Assembly: GCA_004762125.1 (NCBI GenBank)
Contig: SIHQ01000017.1
Location: 48,894-112,893, forward strand
Length of the DNA: 64,000 nucleotides
From: Oceanospirillales bacterium
GTDB lineage: Bacteria; Pseudomonadota; Gammaproteobacteria; Pseudomonadales; Endozoicomonadaceae
Direction of reading: 5' to 3'
The position numbers were made by a program, and so were the translations under genes. The notes below the pieces were generated by a model. The model worked only from the letters and a program-made list of their open reading frames with translations, did no database searches and was not told where the DNA came from. Of this stretch, positions 30,329 to 39,684 are shown piece after piece (position 1 is the stretch's first letter; each line of letters begins with the position of its first letter).

Positions 30329-32977
30329 TTACAAACTCTTGGTAACGACTTCAAAAATGTCCGTAGACAGATCTGGTACAGCCTTGATTCGCTCCAGCGC
30401 ACTCTTCATACGTTCACGAACCACTGGCTCATACTTCCTCCAACGGGTCAGAGGCGTCATAAGTCGAGCTGCTACCTGAGGGTTTTGCTTGTCCAGAATG
30501 ATGATCATGTCCGCTAGGAATTCATAACCTTCGCCATTACCTTCGTGGAAACGTTTCATATTACCGGCGGCAAAACCACCAATGAGACTGCGTAGTTTGT
30601 TTGGGCTGCTCTTATCAAAAGAGTCGTGTTCCATCAGCGCCTTCACATGGTTCAAAGAACCCAATACGGAGCTGGAGGACTGAATCATAAACCAGTCGTC
30701 CATTACCACAGAGTCATCCTTAAAGCATTGAAGGAAGTCTTCCAGCAAGCGATCGGTCGTCTTCTTAACCTGATGACCAGCATTGATGACTGAAACCAGT
30801 GCCGCCTTGCGATCATTCATACTGCTGGCCTGATCATATTGACTGACAGCCAGTTGCAGCATCTCAGCCTCATCCAGCTCAGTCAGGTAAGCCAGACAGG
30901 TATTGCGCAAGGAACGCTCGGCAATATCAGAAGCAACAGGTTGATAGTCACCTTCCTGTTCCAGTGAATGGTAAAGTGCCAGCAGTGCATCCTTATGAGT
31001 AGCAGCAATGGCTTGTTTCACCTGACTGCGAGCTTCTGTGATCAACAGTGGTTGAATCTCTTTCGCCTGCTCAGCCAAACTGCCTTCAGTGGGCAACACC
31101 AGCATTCTGGCTTTTACCGCCAACTCAAGATTCTGATCAGCAATCACAGCGCCTATCGCGGCCACCAGTTTGTCATCCGGTTGAATGGACTTGCCTTCAG
31201 CTTGTGCCGCGACCATTTCCTGAATGACTTCAGTGGCCAGTCGCTGACCTGCATCCCAACGATTAAAACTATCGCTATCGTGCTTCAGCAAAAACACCAA
31301 ATCATCACGACTGTAGTCGTACTTCACCTTAACCGGTGCAGAGAACTGACGCAGCAGTGATGGTAAAGGCTTGCTGGACACTCCTTCAAAAACAAACGTT
31401 TCTTCCGATTCCTTGAGGTGCAGAATTTTTTCAATAGCACCCGCTTCATCCAGAGATAGGGTATTACCTTCATTATCAAGCAGGGCAACCACCACAGGAA
31501 TATGGAAAGGCAGTTTGGATTCCTGACCAGGGGTAGCCGGACAGGATTGAGCGATGGTCAGTGAGTACTTACCTGACGCCTTATCAAAGTTATCAGTAAC
31601 GTTAAGTACTGGAGTGCCAGCTTGGTTGTACCAATTACGGAACTGAGTCAGATCAACACCGGAAGCTTCTTCCATCGCTTTGACGAAATCTTCACAGGTC
31701 GCAGCTTGACCATCGTGACGTTCAAAATAAAGATCCGAACCCTTACGGAAGTTATCCTTGCCGACAATAGTCTGAATCATTCGAACCACTTCACAACCTT
31801 TCTCATAAATCGTCAGGGTGTAAAAGTTGGAGATTTCAATAAACGACTGCGGACGAATGGGATGAGCCATTGGCCCTGCGTCTTCAGCAAACTGAGCCGT
31901 TTTCATCATGGTGGCGTCTTCAATACGCTTAACACCACGAGAGTTCATATCCGCAGAGAACTGAGAGTCACGGAATACCGTGAAACCTTCCTTCAAGCTC
32001 AACTGGAACCAGTCACGGCAAGTAACACGGTTACCGGACCAGTTGTGAAAATACTCATGGGCAACAATGGCTTCAATACGCTGATAACTAGCATCGCCAG
32101 CGGTATCCGGACTGGCCAGTACGCAGGAAGAGTTGAAAATATTCAAACCCTTGTTTTCCATGGCTCCCATATTGAAGTGATCAACAGCCACAATCATAAA
32201 GATATCAAGGTCGTATTCACGGCCGTAGACTTCTTCATCCCACTTCATGGATTTCTTCAGTGAAATCATGGCGTGGTCGCACTTATGAATATTGTGGGAT
32301 TCAGTGAAGATGCGCAGTTTAACGTCACGGCCACTCATGGTAGTGAAGCTGTCGTCCACGACTTCCAGATCACCCGCCACCAGTGCAAACAGATAACTTG
32401 GCTTTTTGAACGGATCTTCCCAGGTCACAAAATGGCGGTTGTCATCCAGATCACCACGGGCAATATCATTACCGTTAGACAGAAGAATCGGGTAACGACC
32501 CTTGTCAGCAATTACCTTGGTGGTGAATTTCGACATTACATCCGGACGATCCAGATAGTAGGTAATCTTCCGGAAACCTTCTGCTTCGCACTGGGTACAG
32601 AACATACCATTGGACTTGTAGAGCCCTTCCAGAGAGGTATTTTCCTGAGGGCGGATGCGAGTAACCACCTTCAATTCAAACGCTTTGCTGTTAACCGGCA
32701 AAACCAGATGGTCAGAACCTGAAGTATACGATTCAGATGCCAACTCATTACCATCAACAAAAACAGAAACCAACTCCAGTTCAACGCCCACCAGCGACAG
32801 ATTCGGCATCTCATCACAAGAGCCCTCACCACGGTCATCATTTCTGCGAACACCCAGAACCGATGTCACCAAAGCATGATCTTCATGAAGCTCAAACGTC
32901 AGATCGGTGGTATCAATCCAGTAGTCAGGTGCCTGGTAATCTTTCAGGAATATCGATTTTGGTTGCGCGTCTTTCAT
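30329..32977 (-). CDS. pepN: aminopeptidase N
   Basis: 882-residue M1 zinc aminopeptidase that removes N-terminal residues from cytosolic peptides. GAMEN exopeptidase motif at 271-275; zinc site HEYFH at 307-311 with the third ligand Glu330 in LKEGFTVF. Length matches E. coli PepN (about 870). The start MKDAQPKSIFLKDYQAPDYWIDTTDL aligns with the family. It follows the DUF2797 gene on the same strand after 178 bases that contain a perfect inverted repeat. Confidence 0.96.
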   Translation of the reverse strand: MKDAQPKSIFLKDYQAPDYWIDTTDLTFELHEDHALVTSVLGVRRNDDRGEGSCDEMPNLSLVGVELELVSVFVDGNELASESYTSGSDHLVLPVNSKAFELKVVTRIRPQENTSLEGLYKSNGMFCTQCEAEGFRKITYYLDRPDVMSKFTTKVIADKGRYPILLSNGNDIARGDLDDNRHFVTWEDPFKKPSYLFALVAGDLEVVDDSFTTMSGRDVKLRIFTESHNIHKCDHAMISLKKSMKWDEEVYGREYDLDIFMIVAVDHFNMGAMENKGLNIFNSSCVLASPDTAGDASYQRIEAIVAHEYFHNWSGNRVTCRDWFQLSLKEGFTVFRDSQFSADMNSRGVKRIEDATMMKTAQFAEDAGPMAHPIRPQSFIEISNFYTLTIYEKGCEVVRMIQTIVGKDNFRKGSDLYFERHDGQAATCEDFVKAMEEASGVDLTQFRNWYNQAGTPVLNVTDNFDKASGKYSLTIAQSCPATPGQESKLPFHIPVVVALLDNEGNTLSLDEAGAIEKILHLKESEETFVFEGVSSKPLPSLLRQFSAPVKVKYDYSRDDLVFLLKHDSDSFNRWDAGQRLATEVIQEMVAAQAEGKSIQPDDKLVAAIGAVIADQNLELAVKARMLVLPTEGSLAEQAKEIQPLLITEARSQVKQAIAATHKDALLALYHSLEQEGDYQPVASDIAERSLRNTCLAYLTELDEAEMLQLAVSQYDQASSMNDRKAALVSVINAGHQVKKTTDRLLEDFLQCFKDDSVVMDDWFMIQSSSSVLGSLNHVKALMEHDSFDKSSPNKLRSLIGGFAAGNMKRFHEGNGEGYEFLADMIIILDKQNPQVAARLMTPLTRWRKYEPVVRERMKSALERIKAVPDLSTDIFEVVTKSL

Positions 32978-33100
32978 TCTTAAACCTGTTGTTGGTTAAT
33001 CGCCATAACTGATAAGCCATGACTGTCTATCAGGGATCAGCTCTTACTCTGTTCTTTAGCTGGCATCTATTCAGCCAAGTACCTAGCCATCAAATTCGTC

Positions 33101-33131
33101 GTCATTTTCCCACCTCAGGCGGGAAAATGAC
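33101..33131. repeat. perfect 11-bp inverted repeat between DUF2797 and pepN
   Basis: GTCATTTTCCC and GGGAAAATGAC surround a 9-base loop. No T-tract follows on either strand, so it is not a normal terminator. It lies about 125 bases upstream of the pepN start and could be an operator or an RNA hairpin. Confidence 0.7.
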
Positions 33132-33155
33132 TCATTAGATATTCGATTAATGTAT

Positions 33156-33995
33156 CTATACACTTGTGGACAGGCTGACCTGATAGGAAGTGTGTTTACG
33201 GATATTAATCACACCCGTATCCAGAATCAGATACTGCCCCTTGATTCCCTGCAGTACCCCTTCAATCACGGGTTGTTTATCAAAACCCACTGAAGTTACC
33301 TTAACCGGATATTGCTCAACAGGGTAGTTGATCTCAACCAGCTCAGGGTTCTGAATAGATTGAATCGCCTGCAGACCAAACTGCTCCTGAAGCGCTTCAA
33401 TTCTGGACTGATTCATCTTCAACAAATCTTCAGCAGCAGTCTTCAGATCCAATGGCTCCGCAGTACCTTTAAGCATGGCCCGCCAGTTGGTTTTATCATT
33501 AACAAACGCTTTGAAAATGGTTTCAACAAGACCAGACTGCTGTCGTGTAGAAACGCGAACAAAGGGAAGAGCCTGAGTAGCTCCCTGATCAATCCAGCGG
33601 GTGGGAACCTGGGTAGCACGAGTAATACCCACTTTCAGACCCGACGAGTTGGCCAGATAGACAATATGATCAGTCATGCAAAACTGGTCGCCCCACTCGG
33701 AATCGCGACAGGTACCCTCATGGTAATGACACTTTTCTGGGCTCATGATGCAAATATCGCACTGAGGCAGTTTTTTCATACAGGGAAAGCAATAACCCTG
33801 ACTGAAACTTTTTTTGGTTTTACGACCGCAGTGACTGCAATTTATGGCACCGGCGTATTCGAACCTTATTTTCTTGCCGATCAACTCGTTGGCTGACAGT
33901 CTCTGGTCACCAAACAGCAGTTCATAAGAAACCGGCTGACCTGGCACAAGCTGACTCGCCATCTTGCTCAGGTGGCCGGATATTGTCTGACTCAA
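33156..33995 (-). CDS. DUF2797 family protein
   Basis: 279 residues starting at TTG with AGGA eight bases upstream. The N-terminal part is a Cys-rich zinc-binding region: CSHCGRKTKKSFSQGYCFPC, then CDICIMSPEKCHYHEGTC. The GIY-YIG-like segment YLANSSGLKVGITRATQVPTRW gives the family its predicted nuclease resemblance. Function unknown. It lies 14 bases after the YeaC-like gene. Confidence 0.88.
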   Translation of the reverse strand: MSQTISGHLSKMASQLVPGQPVSYELLFGDQRLSANELIGKKIRFEYAGAINCSHCGRKTKKSFSQGYCFPCMKKLPQCDICIMSPEKCHYHEGTCRDSEWGDQFCMTDHIVYLANSSGLKVGITRATQVPTRWIDQGATQALPFVRVSTRQQSGLVETIFKAFVNDKTNWRAMLKGTAEPLDLKTAAEDLLKMNQSRIEALQEQFGLQAIQSIQNPELVEINYPVEQYPVKVTSVGFDKQPVIEGVLQGIKGQYLILDTGVINIRKHTSYQVSLSTSV

Positions 33996-34009
33996 TCGCT
34001 TATTCCTTA

Positions 34010-34276
34010 TTAACTGAAGCGCAGAATGGTCGCTTCAGATTCATCTGGCTTACTTGAAGGCGTCGCTGAAGAACTTTTGCAACTCACAGGCATATAGCCA
34101 ATACGCTCTTCTTCCGAGAGATTATCGTGTTCCCAGGCGATCAGCGCTTGCAGAGTATGCTCCCGCTGATCAGCCGTCACTTTCTCACCATTTGGCCAGC
34201 GACTTAGTTCCAGAGACTCTTTCATCACCCGGTAGATTTCCGGCGTTATCTGCTTCAGAAGATTCTGAAATTCCAT
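34010..34276 (-). CDS. DUF1315 (YeaC-like) protein
   Basis: 88 residues from the ATG at 34274-34276 (MEFQNLLKQITPEIYRVMKE). The core resembles E. coli YeaC: TPE.Y...K...ELG/SRWPNG, then a heptad-like helix. The frame runs open to 34348, but the upstream start adds residues foreign to the family. The tail after GYMPV is Ser/Pro-rich. Its 5' part and upstream sequence are duplicated 300 bases away. Confidence 0.8.
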   Translation of the reverse strand: MEFQNLLKQITPEIYRVMKESLELSRWPNGEKVTADQREHTLQALIAWEHDNLSEEERIGYMPVSCKSSSATPSSKPDESEATILRFS

Positions 34277-34371
34277 AGTGATCTCACTTTTGTTATTTCG
34301 CCGATGACATGGCTTGAAGAAGAAAGGTTCAATAATAACAAAAGGCATGCAGAGGTAGGAAGGGAACTATC
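34252..34371. repeat. imperfect direct repeat, copy 1 (start and upstream of the YeaC-like gene)
   Basis: This copy spans the first codons and upstream sequence of the DUF1315 gene. The best conserved core is ACATGGCTTGA, GAAGAAAGGTT, AATAATAACAAAAGG and AGGTAGGA. It pairs with 34558-34681. Confidence 0.75.
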
Positions 34372-34557
34372 GCGAGAGGCAAAGATAGAACAGACCTGTA
34401 AAAAGTTGAGAAGAATAGTGTTGTCGAGTTTGTTTTTTAAGCTACTTTCTATTTTATATACGTCAGAACGATAAATGCCCCCGAAAACATATTGTCCTCT
34501 GAGTTTTTTCCTAAAACGGCTTAATATTCGGGAGACAAGATGTTTTGACTATCACCC

Positions 34558-34681
34558 ACTTCAGAAAACCCTGATCTTCCATAGCAGTTTCAATCTTGTC
34601 ATTTCACCTATTACATGGCTTGATGAAGAAAGGTTTAATAATAACAAAAGGTATGTAGGGGTAGGAAACAGACTCTCTGCC
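34558..34681. repeat. imperfect direct repeat, copy 2
   Basis: Shares CTTCAGAA, TTCCATAG, ACATGGCTTGA, GAAGAAAGGTT, AATAATAACAAAAGG and GTAGGAA with copy 1, in the same order and spacing. The coding part is no longer open beyond a few codons, so it is a decayed partial duplication of the DUF1315 5' end. The 530-base gap from 34277 to 34808 holds these two copies and the promoter of the PLP enzyme gene. Confidence 0.75.
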
Positions 34682-34808
34682 ATAGGCAAAGACAACTCGT
34701 GAAGATTAATTCGACCTATAGTGATTCATTTATTGATTTATTCACGATGATTTCTGTCAAAACCGACTAATCTCCTGCCAGACCAACAGCCAGAAAGGAA
34801 GCACAGAT

Positions 34809-36557
34809 ATGGACACCAGTACCATGCACCGACTGTCCCCTGTTAGAAACTCTTCTACTGCCAGCAATTCCATAGAGCTGGCCGAAGAACAACTCAAACA
34901 CTTTGGTATTGAAGCCAACTCTGGTTTTGGCCGATCCTTACTGACTGCATCAGAAAAACTCTATCAAGCCAGTGACGCTATTACACAACTGGAAACCCTA
35001 ACAGAAGCACTGTCCAGTTTACCTAACATGGATCGTATCAGCCGTTTCAATGCCAAGAAGTTTCTCTGCTTCCAACTGGCCAAGCTGATCGACATGCTGC
35101 AGCCCAGCATGAAGGCCACCTATCAATCTTTGGACATGGGCGTCAGTAGTCGTGCGGCAAAAGGCGACTATCCGTTATTTGCTAACGTTGGCGCTCTCTT
35201 CTCTGCCACCCCTGCCGTAGTGAAAACCGCAACCTACCTTTACGCCTGTACTGAATGGGTAGAAGACGCTTTTACCGGCCGGGAAAGCACTCACCCCATA
35301 TACAGTCGATTGTTAAACCCTACCTCTATTGCTCTGGCCAATACGGTTACGTCTCTGGAAGCGGGTGAGTATGCCAGCGAATATATGACCTGGAATTTCA
35401 ACAGTGGCATGGCAGCGATTGATGCCCTGCTGTCCAACCAACTGCGTCATGGCGACATTCTGTTGTCTTCAAGAAATGTTTATGGCGGGACTTTTCAACT
35501 GATGCAGGACTTTTACGCTCGCCCTGACCGGTTGAACGTGCAGTTAGAGTGGTTTGATGGTTTTACAGAGGACGAGTTCAAGCAAAAACTGGGTGACGTT
35601 GAAAAAAAACATCAGAAACAACTGAAGCAAGGCAAAAAAATTCTGGTTTTTATGGAATCGCCCTGTAACCCTCATGGCAATATGCTGGATGTGCCTGCCA
35701 TTTGTCAGCACTCACACAATAACGGGCACTTGGTAGCCCTGGATTCTACCCTCGCGACGCCTTTCCTCTTCCGCCCTTTACTACAGGAAGATAAGAGCAA
35801 ACGCCCTGACTGGGTTATTCACAGTTATACCAAAGATATGTCTGGCTCTGGCTCTGCCACAGCCGGCGGCATTATTGGCGAAAACAAACGGATGTTTCTT
35901 CCGAAAAACAGTCAACACGACGGCATCAGCTGGGAGAACACCTTGTTCTGGGATGTTTATTACATCAAGGGCGCTTTTTTGGATGCAGACAAAGCTCTGG
36001 ACGTAATGAATGGCTTAAAAACGCTGGAAGGGCGGATGTTGACCAAATGCATCAACACTTTAGTTTTAAGTCGCTATCTGGATTCACACCCTCTAATTAC
36101 AGTAAATAGCCACTCTCTGGAAGCTCATCACAACTCTGACTTGAGGAAAAAGCTTCTATACCTTGGTTTACCCAGTCCTCTCTTCAGTATCGATATGGAA
36201 AAAGCTGGTCTTCCAAGAGATGCTTTTGTCCGTTTCTTTGATTCTCTCGAACCCGCTTTTGGTCATATGGTCAGCCTTGGGCAGAGCAATACATTGATTC
36301 TATGTCCTGCGCTAACGTCTCATTCAGAGCTCGATGACGCCGCACAGAAGGACGCTGGCATTTTCCTGACGACTATTCGAATCGCCATGGGTGATGAAAA
36401 TCCCATTGATTTGATACAACATTTCAAAGCGTGCATTACTCGATTTATTGATCCACTACAAGCCGATTTTTCCAATCAATTCCTCTCGGATAAGCAGTTA
36501 GAGGAGCTGCATCATGAGGTTTATCTGGATATACACCAGAAACATATTAAAAGGTGA
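34809..36557 (+). CDS. PLP-dependent enzyme of the Cys/Met metabolism family, long form
   Basis: 582 residues, about 180 more than typical cystathionine gamma-synthase/lyase enzymes. The core has the family landmarks: YSRLLNPT (165-172), SGMAAI (199-204), MESPCNP (about 282-288), LDSTLATP (311-318) and the PLP lysine K342 in HSYTKDMSGSGSATAGG. The first 150 residues and parts near the end are extra; the N-terminal extension is helical without a signal peptide. AGGAAG upstream supports the ATG. The substrate cannot be told. It is followed after 73 bases by the J-domain gene on the same strand. Confidence 0.82.
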   Translation: MDTSTMHRLSPVRNSSTASNSIELAEEQLKHFGIEANSGFGRSLLTASEKLYQASDAITQLETLTEALSSLPNMDRISRFNAKKFLCFQLAKLIDMLQPSMKATYQSLDMGVSSRAAKGDYPLFANVGALFSATPAVVKTATYLYACTEWVEDAFTGRESTHPIYSRLLNPTSIALANTVTSLEAGEYASEYMTWNFNSGMAAIDALLSNQLRHGDILLSSRNVYGGTFQLMQDFYARPDRLNVQLEWFDGFTEDEFKQKLGDVEKKHQKQLKQGKKILVFMESPCNPHGNMLDVPAICQHSHNNGHLVALDSTLATPFLFRPLLQEDKSKRPDWVIHSYTKDMSGSGSATAGGIIGENKRMFLPKNSQHDGISWENTLFWDVYYIKGAFLDADKALDVMNGLKTLEGRMLTKCINTLVLSRYLDSHPLITVNSHSLEAHHNSDLRKKLLYLGLPSPLFSIDMEKAGLPRDAFVRFFDSLEPAFGHMVSLGQSNTLILCPALTSHSELDDAAQKDAGIFLTTIRIAMGDENPIDLIQHFKACITRFIDPLQADFSNQFLSDKQLEELHHEVYLDIHQKHIKR

Positions 36558-36630
36558 ATGCATTGCCCTCCCTCTCATAACCTGAAATTGTGCCAAAATT
36601 AAAAAAGGGTTACACATTGAGAGGGAACTC

Positions 36631-38427
36631 ATGCCTGTTAATAAGGTATCGCAAGCCACCATAGCCACTCCACCACCTCAAGCTGAAAAACCGGCTATTG
36701 AAGGATCTTTTGCGGGTCGAAAGGTTTCAAAGCTACCATCAGAAAGAATCCGGCGATTTCTCGACGTCATTAGCCATGAACGCTCTCCGTTCAAAAAACT
36801 GGCCATCAGAGTAGCTAAGGCTCTGGGTGATACCTCATACAACTATCTATTGGAAAAGCGTAACCCGCTCAGCAAAATGTCCGGTTTAGAACTGACAGAT
36901 ACATTTGGTCGGGTCTCAGAACACAAGATTCCGGTTGAGAAATACCTTGCCAGTAAATTAGCCCAATCCAAACTACCATTTAAACCTGACGATTTTCAGT
37001 GCTATAGGGGTAGCAATCTCTGTACCTACAAGGCAGTCAAAACTGCATTGGAAATACTGGATAAGCATGGAGACGAAAAGTCCGCTGTAAATGTTGACTT
37101 TGATGGCTCAGTTTCAATGCTACCTAAACCAGCTCGGGATACGTTGAAAGCCAATCTGGAGGAACATCATGGCCTGAAAAAAGAAGATGCTGCCTTGCTT
37201 GTGGAAAACAACTTGTCATTTCCACAACTAAAGGCTGCCGTCAAAGTATGTGAGAGCTCCTCAGATGAGGCTATATGGGAGGCGGTTCCTGATGTACCTC
37301 TAAAATATCTCCCTGAGGCAAAGCAGAAACACGTTCAAGCCATGGCTCAGGAACTGATTCAGCAATCAGGAGTTGAAAATAAACAACAGGCCTTCAATCT
37401 GTTTTTCAAGAAAAATAAAAGCATATCCAAAGCCTCTCTCGAAACATTCATAGCAGAAACCCAGCAGAAGCAAGAACACCAGCATGAAATTAATGTTGCT
37501 GTTTCCAGCGCAATTAAGAGTAAGAACCTGGATCAACTGGATCAACTTATCCCAAGGGATCTATCCAGGCAGCAGATCAAGACCCTTACACGCCACCTTA
37601 TGGACGGTTTTATCGCAACAGGAATGAATCCCACTACTGCAGAAAATTATATATTTTCAGCTTTTCAATCTAATTGGACATCAAGCATCAAGAGTACTGC
37701 CTCTGCGCTTGTAGAATCCCGCGAGAAAAACAAACCAGTCTTAGCCGATGAACACCAAACCCGTTGGTATCAATTATCCGACAAACCGCTCATTGCCCGA
37801 TGCCAGACACGGTGTCAAGCGCATCATCTGGATCAGATAATGAAAACCGGAGAGTATCCAGATATTCCTGGTGAAACACTTGATGCCTTAAAAGAAGATT
37901 TACGTCGATCGAATACTCGTATCAGTGTTTCTGACATGGAGGTGTCTCTTGGCATACTGGCTCGTTTACAAAAGCAGGATCAACCTTTCAGTGCTATTGC
38001 TCTTAGCCCTTCCCAATCAATGAAGTCACTTGCTCCTACAGCTAAAAAACGGCTGATTGAATTTGTAACAAGAGAGCTTGATGGCAGTCCGGAAAAATCA
38101 AAAGTAGCGAAATCTTTACTGTCTGCGCTTAATAACGCCGTATTCGTAAAAGATTGTGAAGCAGCGATTCGTGAAGTACTGCCAGCACATATGTTTCGAT
38201 CGGAAGCTTTGGATATACTGGGACTATCTGCAGGTGCTACCAAAAAAACGATTAAAGACACTTATCGTGAACTTTCCCTGCAATATCATCCTGACAAAGC
38301 CGTGGATCGGGATGAAGCGACAAGAAATAAACACGAGGATATGTTTAAAAAAATAAATGCAGCCAACTCTCGACTTGAAAACTCTGGCAACTGGAACGTT
38401 GGCCTTCGACCCATTATGCCTTCTTGA
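36631..38427 (+). CDS. protein with C-terminal J domain
   Basis: 598 residues. Residues 526-585 form a J domain: ALDILGLSAGATKKTIKDTY, then HPD at 553-555 and a KINAANSRL helix, so it can probably stimulate an Hsp70. The preceding 520 residues are helical and charged, with repeats of AExxQ-type helices, and I do not recognise them. A J domain at the very C-terminus without a Gly/Phe region or zinc fingers is unlike DnaJ or CbpA and more like effectors or specialised J proteins. GAGAGGGAA upstream supports the ATG at 36631. Confidence 0.82.
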   Translation: MPVNKVSQATIATPPPQAEKPAIEGSFAGRKVSKLPSERIRRFLDVISHERSPFKKLAIRVAKALGDTSYNYLLEKRNPLSKMSGLELTDTFGRVSEHKIPVEKYLASKLAQSKLPFKPDDFQCYRGSNLCTYKAVKTALEILDKHGDEKSAVNVDFDGSVSMLPKPARDTLKANLEEHHGLKKEDAALLVENNLSFPQLKAAVKVCESSSDEAIWEAVPDVPLKYLPEAKQKHVQAMAQELIQQSGVENKQQAFNLFFKKNKSISKASLETFIAETQQKQEHQHEINVAVSSAIKSKNLDQLDQLIPRDLSRQQIKTLTRHLMDGFIATGMNPTTAENYIFSAFQSNWTSSIKSTASALVESREKNKPVLADEHQTRWYQLSDKPLIARCQTRCQAHHLDQIMKTGEYPDIPGETLDALKEDLRRSNTRISVSDMEVSLGILARLQKQDQPFSAIALSPSQSMKSLAPTAKKRLIEFVTRELDGSPEKSKVAKSLLSALNNAVFVKDCEAAIREVLPAHMFRSEALDILGLSAGATKKTIKDTYRELSLQYHPDKAVDRDEATRNKHEDMFKKINAANSRLENSGNWNVGLRPIMPS

Positions 38428-38708
38428 TAGCCTTGCCTTAGTCCCGCCAACCTCTTTTCAAGCAAGATGGATAAATAAGTATCGCCCGATACGCAACTAT
38501 TGCGTTGAGGTATTCTGTCAGTGTCCATAGAGTCGTTGTCATCAATCAAACTGTATGAATAAACACTAAAAACAGGAGTGCTATGTTTTACGAAATGATC
38601 GGTGCTGACAGAGCTTCCTACGGAAAAAAACAGCAGATTTTCTTGAGCAAATGACGCTGGAAGAAAAATTCAAACTTCTGACTGGATGTAACGCTCGGAT
38701 CATCGCCC
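38428..38708. other. gap with a possible decayed gene remnant
   Basis: Between the J-domain gene and the first csp terminator. It contains a 23-codon ORF starting at 38583 and a frame near 38635-38710 reading DFLEQMTLEEKFKLLTG, which resembles the start of GH3 beta-glucosidases. Frames are interrupted, so no working gene is claimed. Confidence 0.35.
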
Positions 38709-38710
38709 AT
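38641..38710 (+). pseudogene. possible GH3 glycoside hydrolase N-terminal remnant
   Basis: The plus-strand frame reads FLEQMTLEEKFKLLTGCNA, close to the LxQMTLEEKxxLLxG signature near the start of GH3 enzymes. It runs straight into the terminator of csp copy 1, and nothing else of the enzyme remains. The match is short and could be chance. Confidence 0.3.
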
Positions 38711-38747
38711 AAAAAAAGGCAATACTCGAAAGTATCGCCTTTTTTGT
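38710..38747 (-). terminator. terminator of csp copy 1
   Basis: AAAAAAGGCAATACT and AGTATCGCCTTTTTT pair around CGAA with one mismatch; T-tracts on both sides. Confidence 0.85.
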
Positions 38748-38782
38748 ACCCAATCCGAAGAAAGGGTCAATAGCGCTCTACA

Positions 38783-38989
38783 TTAGAGTGCTACGATGTT
38801 CTCAGCCTGAGGACCCTTCTGGCCCTGAGTAACTGTGAACTCAACACGCTGGCCTTCAGCCAGAGTTTTGAAGCCGTCGCCAGTGATTTGACGGAAATGG
38901 GCAAACACGTCAGGGCCGTTTTCCTGAGCGATGAAACCAAAACCTTTCTCTTCGTTAAACCACTTAACAGTACCGGTAGTAGTAGACAT
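38783..38989 (-). CDS. cold-shock protein, copy 1 of 10
   Basis: 68 residues of the CspA family, an OB-fold RNA chaperone. RNP1 is KGFGFI and RNP2 is VFAHF. The start is the second ATG of ATGATTATG: AGGA lies seven bases before it but only one base before the first. Sequence type: [26 protein letters not shown]. The C-terminus ENIVAL is common to all ten copies. No gene symbol is given because the copies cannot be matched to E. coli cspA-I. Confidence 0.93.
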   Translation of the reverse strand: MSTTTGTVKWFNEEKGFGFIAQENGPDVFAHFRQITGDGFKTLAEGQRVEFTVTQGQKGPQAENIVAL

Positions 38990-39140
38990 AATCATATCCT
39001 AAACATTTAAATCTAAAAGTAAGCCTTAAGATCAAGGCTGTTGAGCTATAAAGCTTTTATAATTTATGGCAGAAAATGACGAGCTACTACACTCGGAACA
39101 CTCAATCTATGCATAAAGAATGAAACACACTTATAACGTG
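38990..39140 (-). promoter_or_regulatory. conserved leader/promoter block of csp copy 1
   Basis: About 150 bases shared by all copies, far better conserved than the spacers, with TTATGGCAGAAAATGACGAG and TAAAGAAT on the plus strand. It holds a perfect hairpin (AGCCTT/AAGGCT, 39022-39039) about 32 bases upstream of the start. It probably contains the promoter and an untranslated leader; I cannot place the -10 with confidence. Confidence 0.7.
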
Positions 39141-39403
39141 AGACACATACTACCCTGTTATTCAGCGCATGCCATCAATAATCGTCGTTTTTTTACCGTT
39201 ATTACCGTTTTATTTTGAGAGGCGTTCCTAAAATACTCAAAATACCCTTCTCTGTTATCACTCGTTATAACGGTAACAGAAATAATCGCTAACTCTTCTG
39301 TTCTAGTGATCAATAGACGACTCAACCTCAGTATTGAGTTGCCTGGCGCAGATGTCATATTGAACAATAGTTCCAAAAAATATAATTTTCTGATTTAAAG
39401 GCA

Positions 39404-39441
39404 TAAAAAAAGGCAATACTCGAAAGCATTGCCTTTTTTTG
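39404..39441 (-). terminator. terminator of csp copy 2
   Basis: GGCAATACT/AGCATTGCC stem with CGAA loop and T-tracts; one mismatch in the upper stem. Confidence 0.85.
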
Positions 39442-39477
39442 TACCCAATCCGAAGACAGGGTCAATAGCACTCTACA

Positions 39478-39684
39478 TTAGAGAGCCACGATATTCTCAG
39501 CCTGAGGACCTTTTTGACCCTGAGTTACTGTGAACTCAACGCGTTGACCTTCAGCCAGAGTCTTGAAACCATCGCCTGTGATTTGACGGAAATGGGCAAA
39601 CACGTCAGGACCGTTTTCCTGAGCAATGAAACCAAAACCTTTCTCTTCGTTGAACCACTTAACAGTACCGGTAGTAGTAGACAT
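39478..39684 (-). CDS. cold-shock protein, copy 2 of 10
   Basis: The protein is identical to copy 1, although the DNA differs at many silent positions. The spacing of AGGA to the second ATG is the same. Confidence 0.93.
   Translation of the reverse strand: MSTTTGTVKWFNEEKGFGFIAQENGPDVFAHFRQITGDGFKTLAEGQRVEFTVTQGQKGPQAENIVAL

Noticed and set aside
38990..39140. E. coli-type cold box in the csp leaders
   Set aside because: The cold-box sequence was not found; the leader is conserved but different.
39158..39376. 72-residue minus-strand ORF in a csp spacer
   Set aside because: Not open in the homologous spacers of other units and matches no family; chance frame in repeated DNA.
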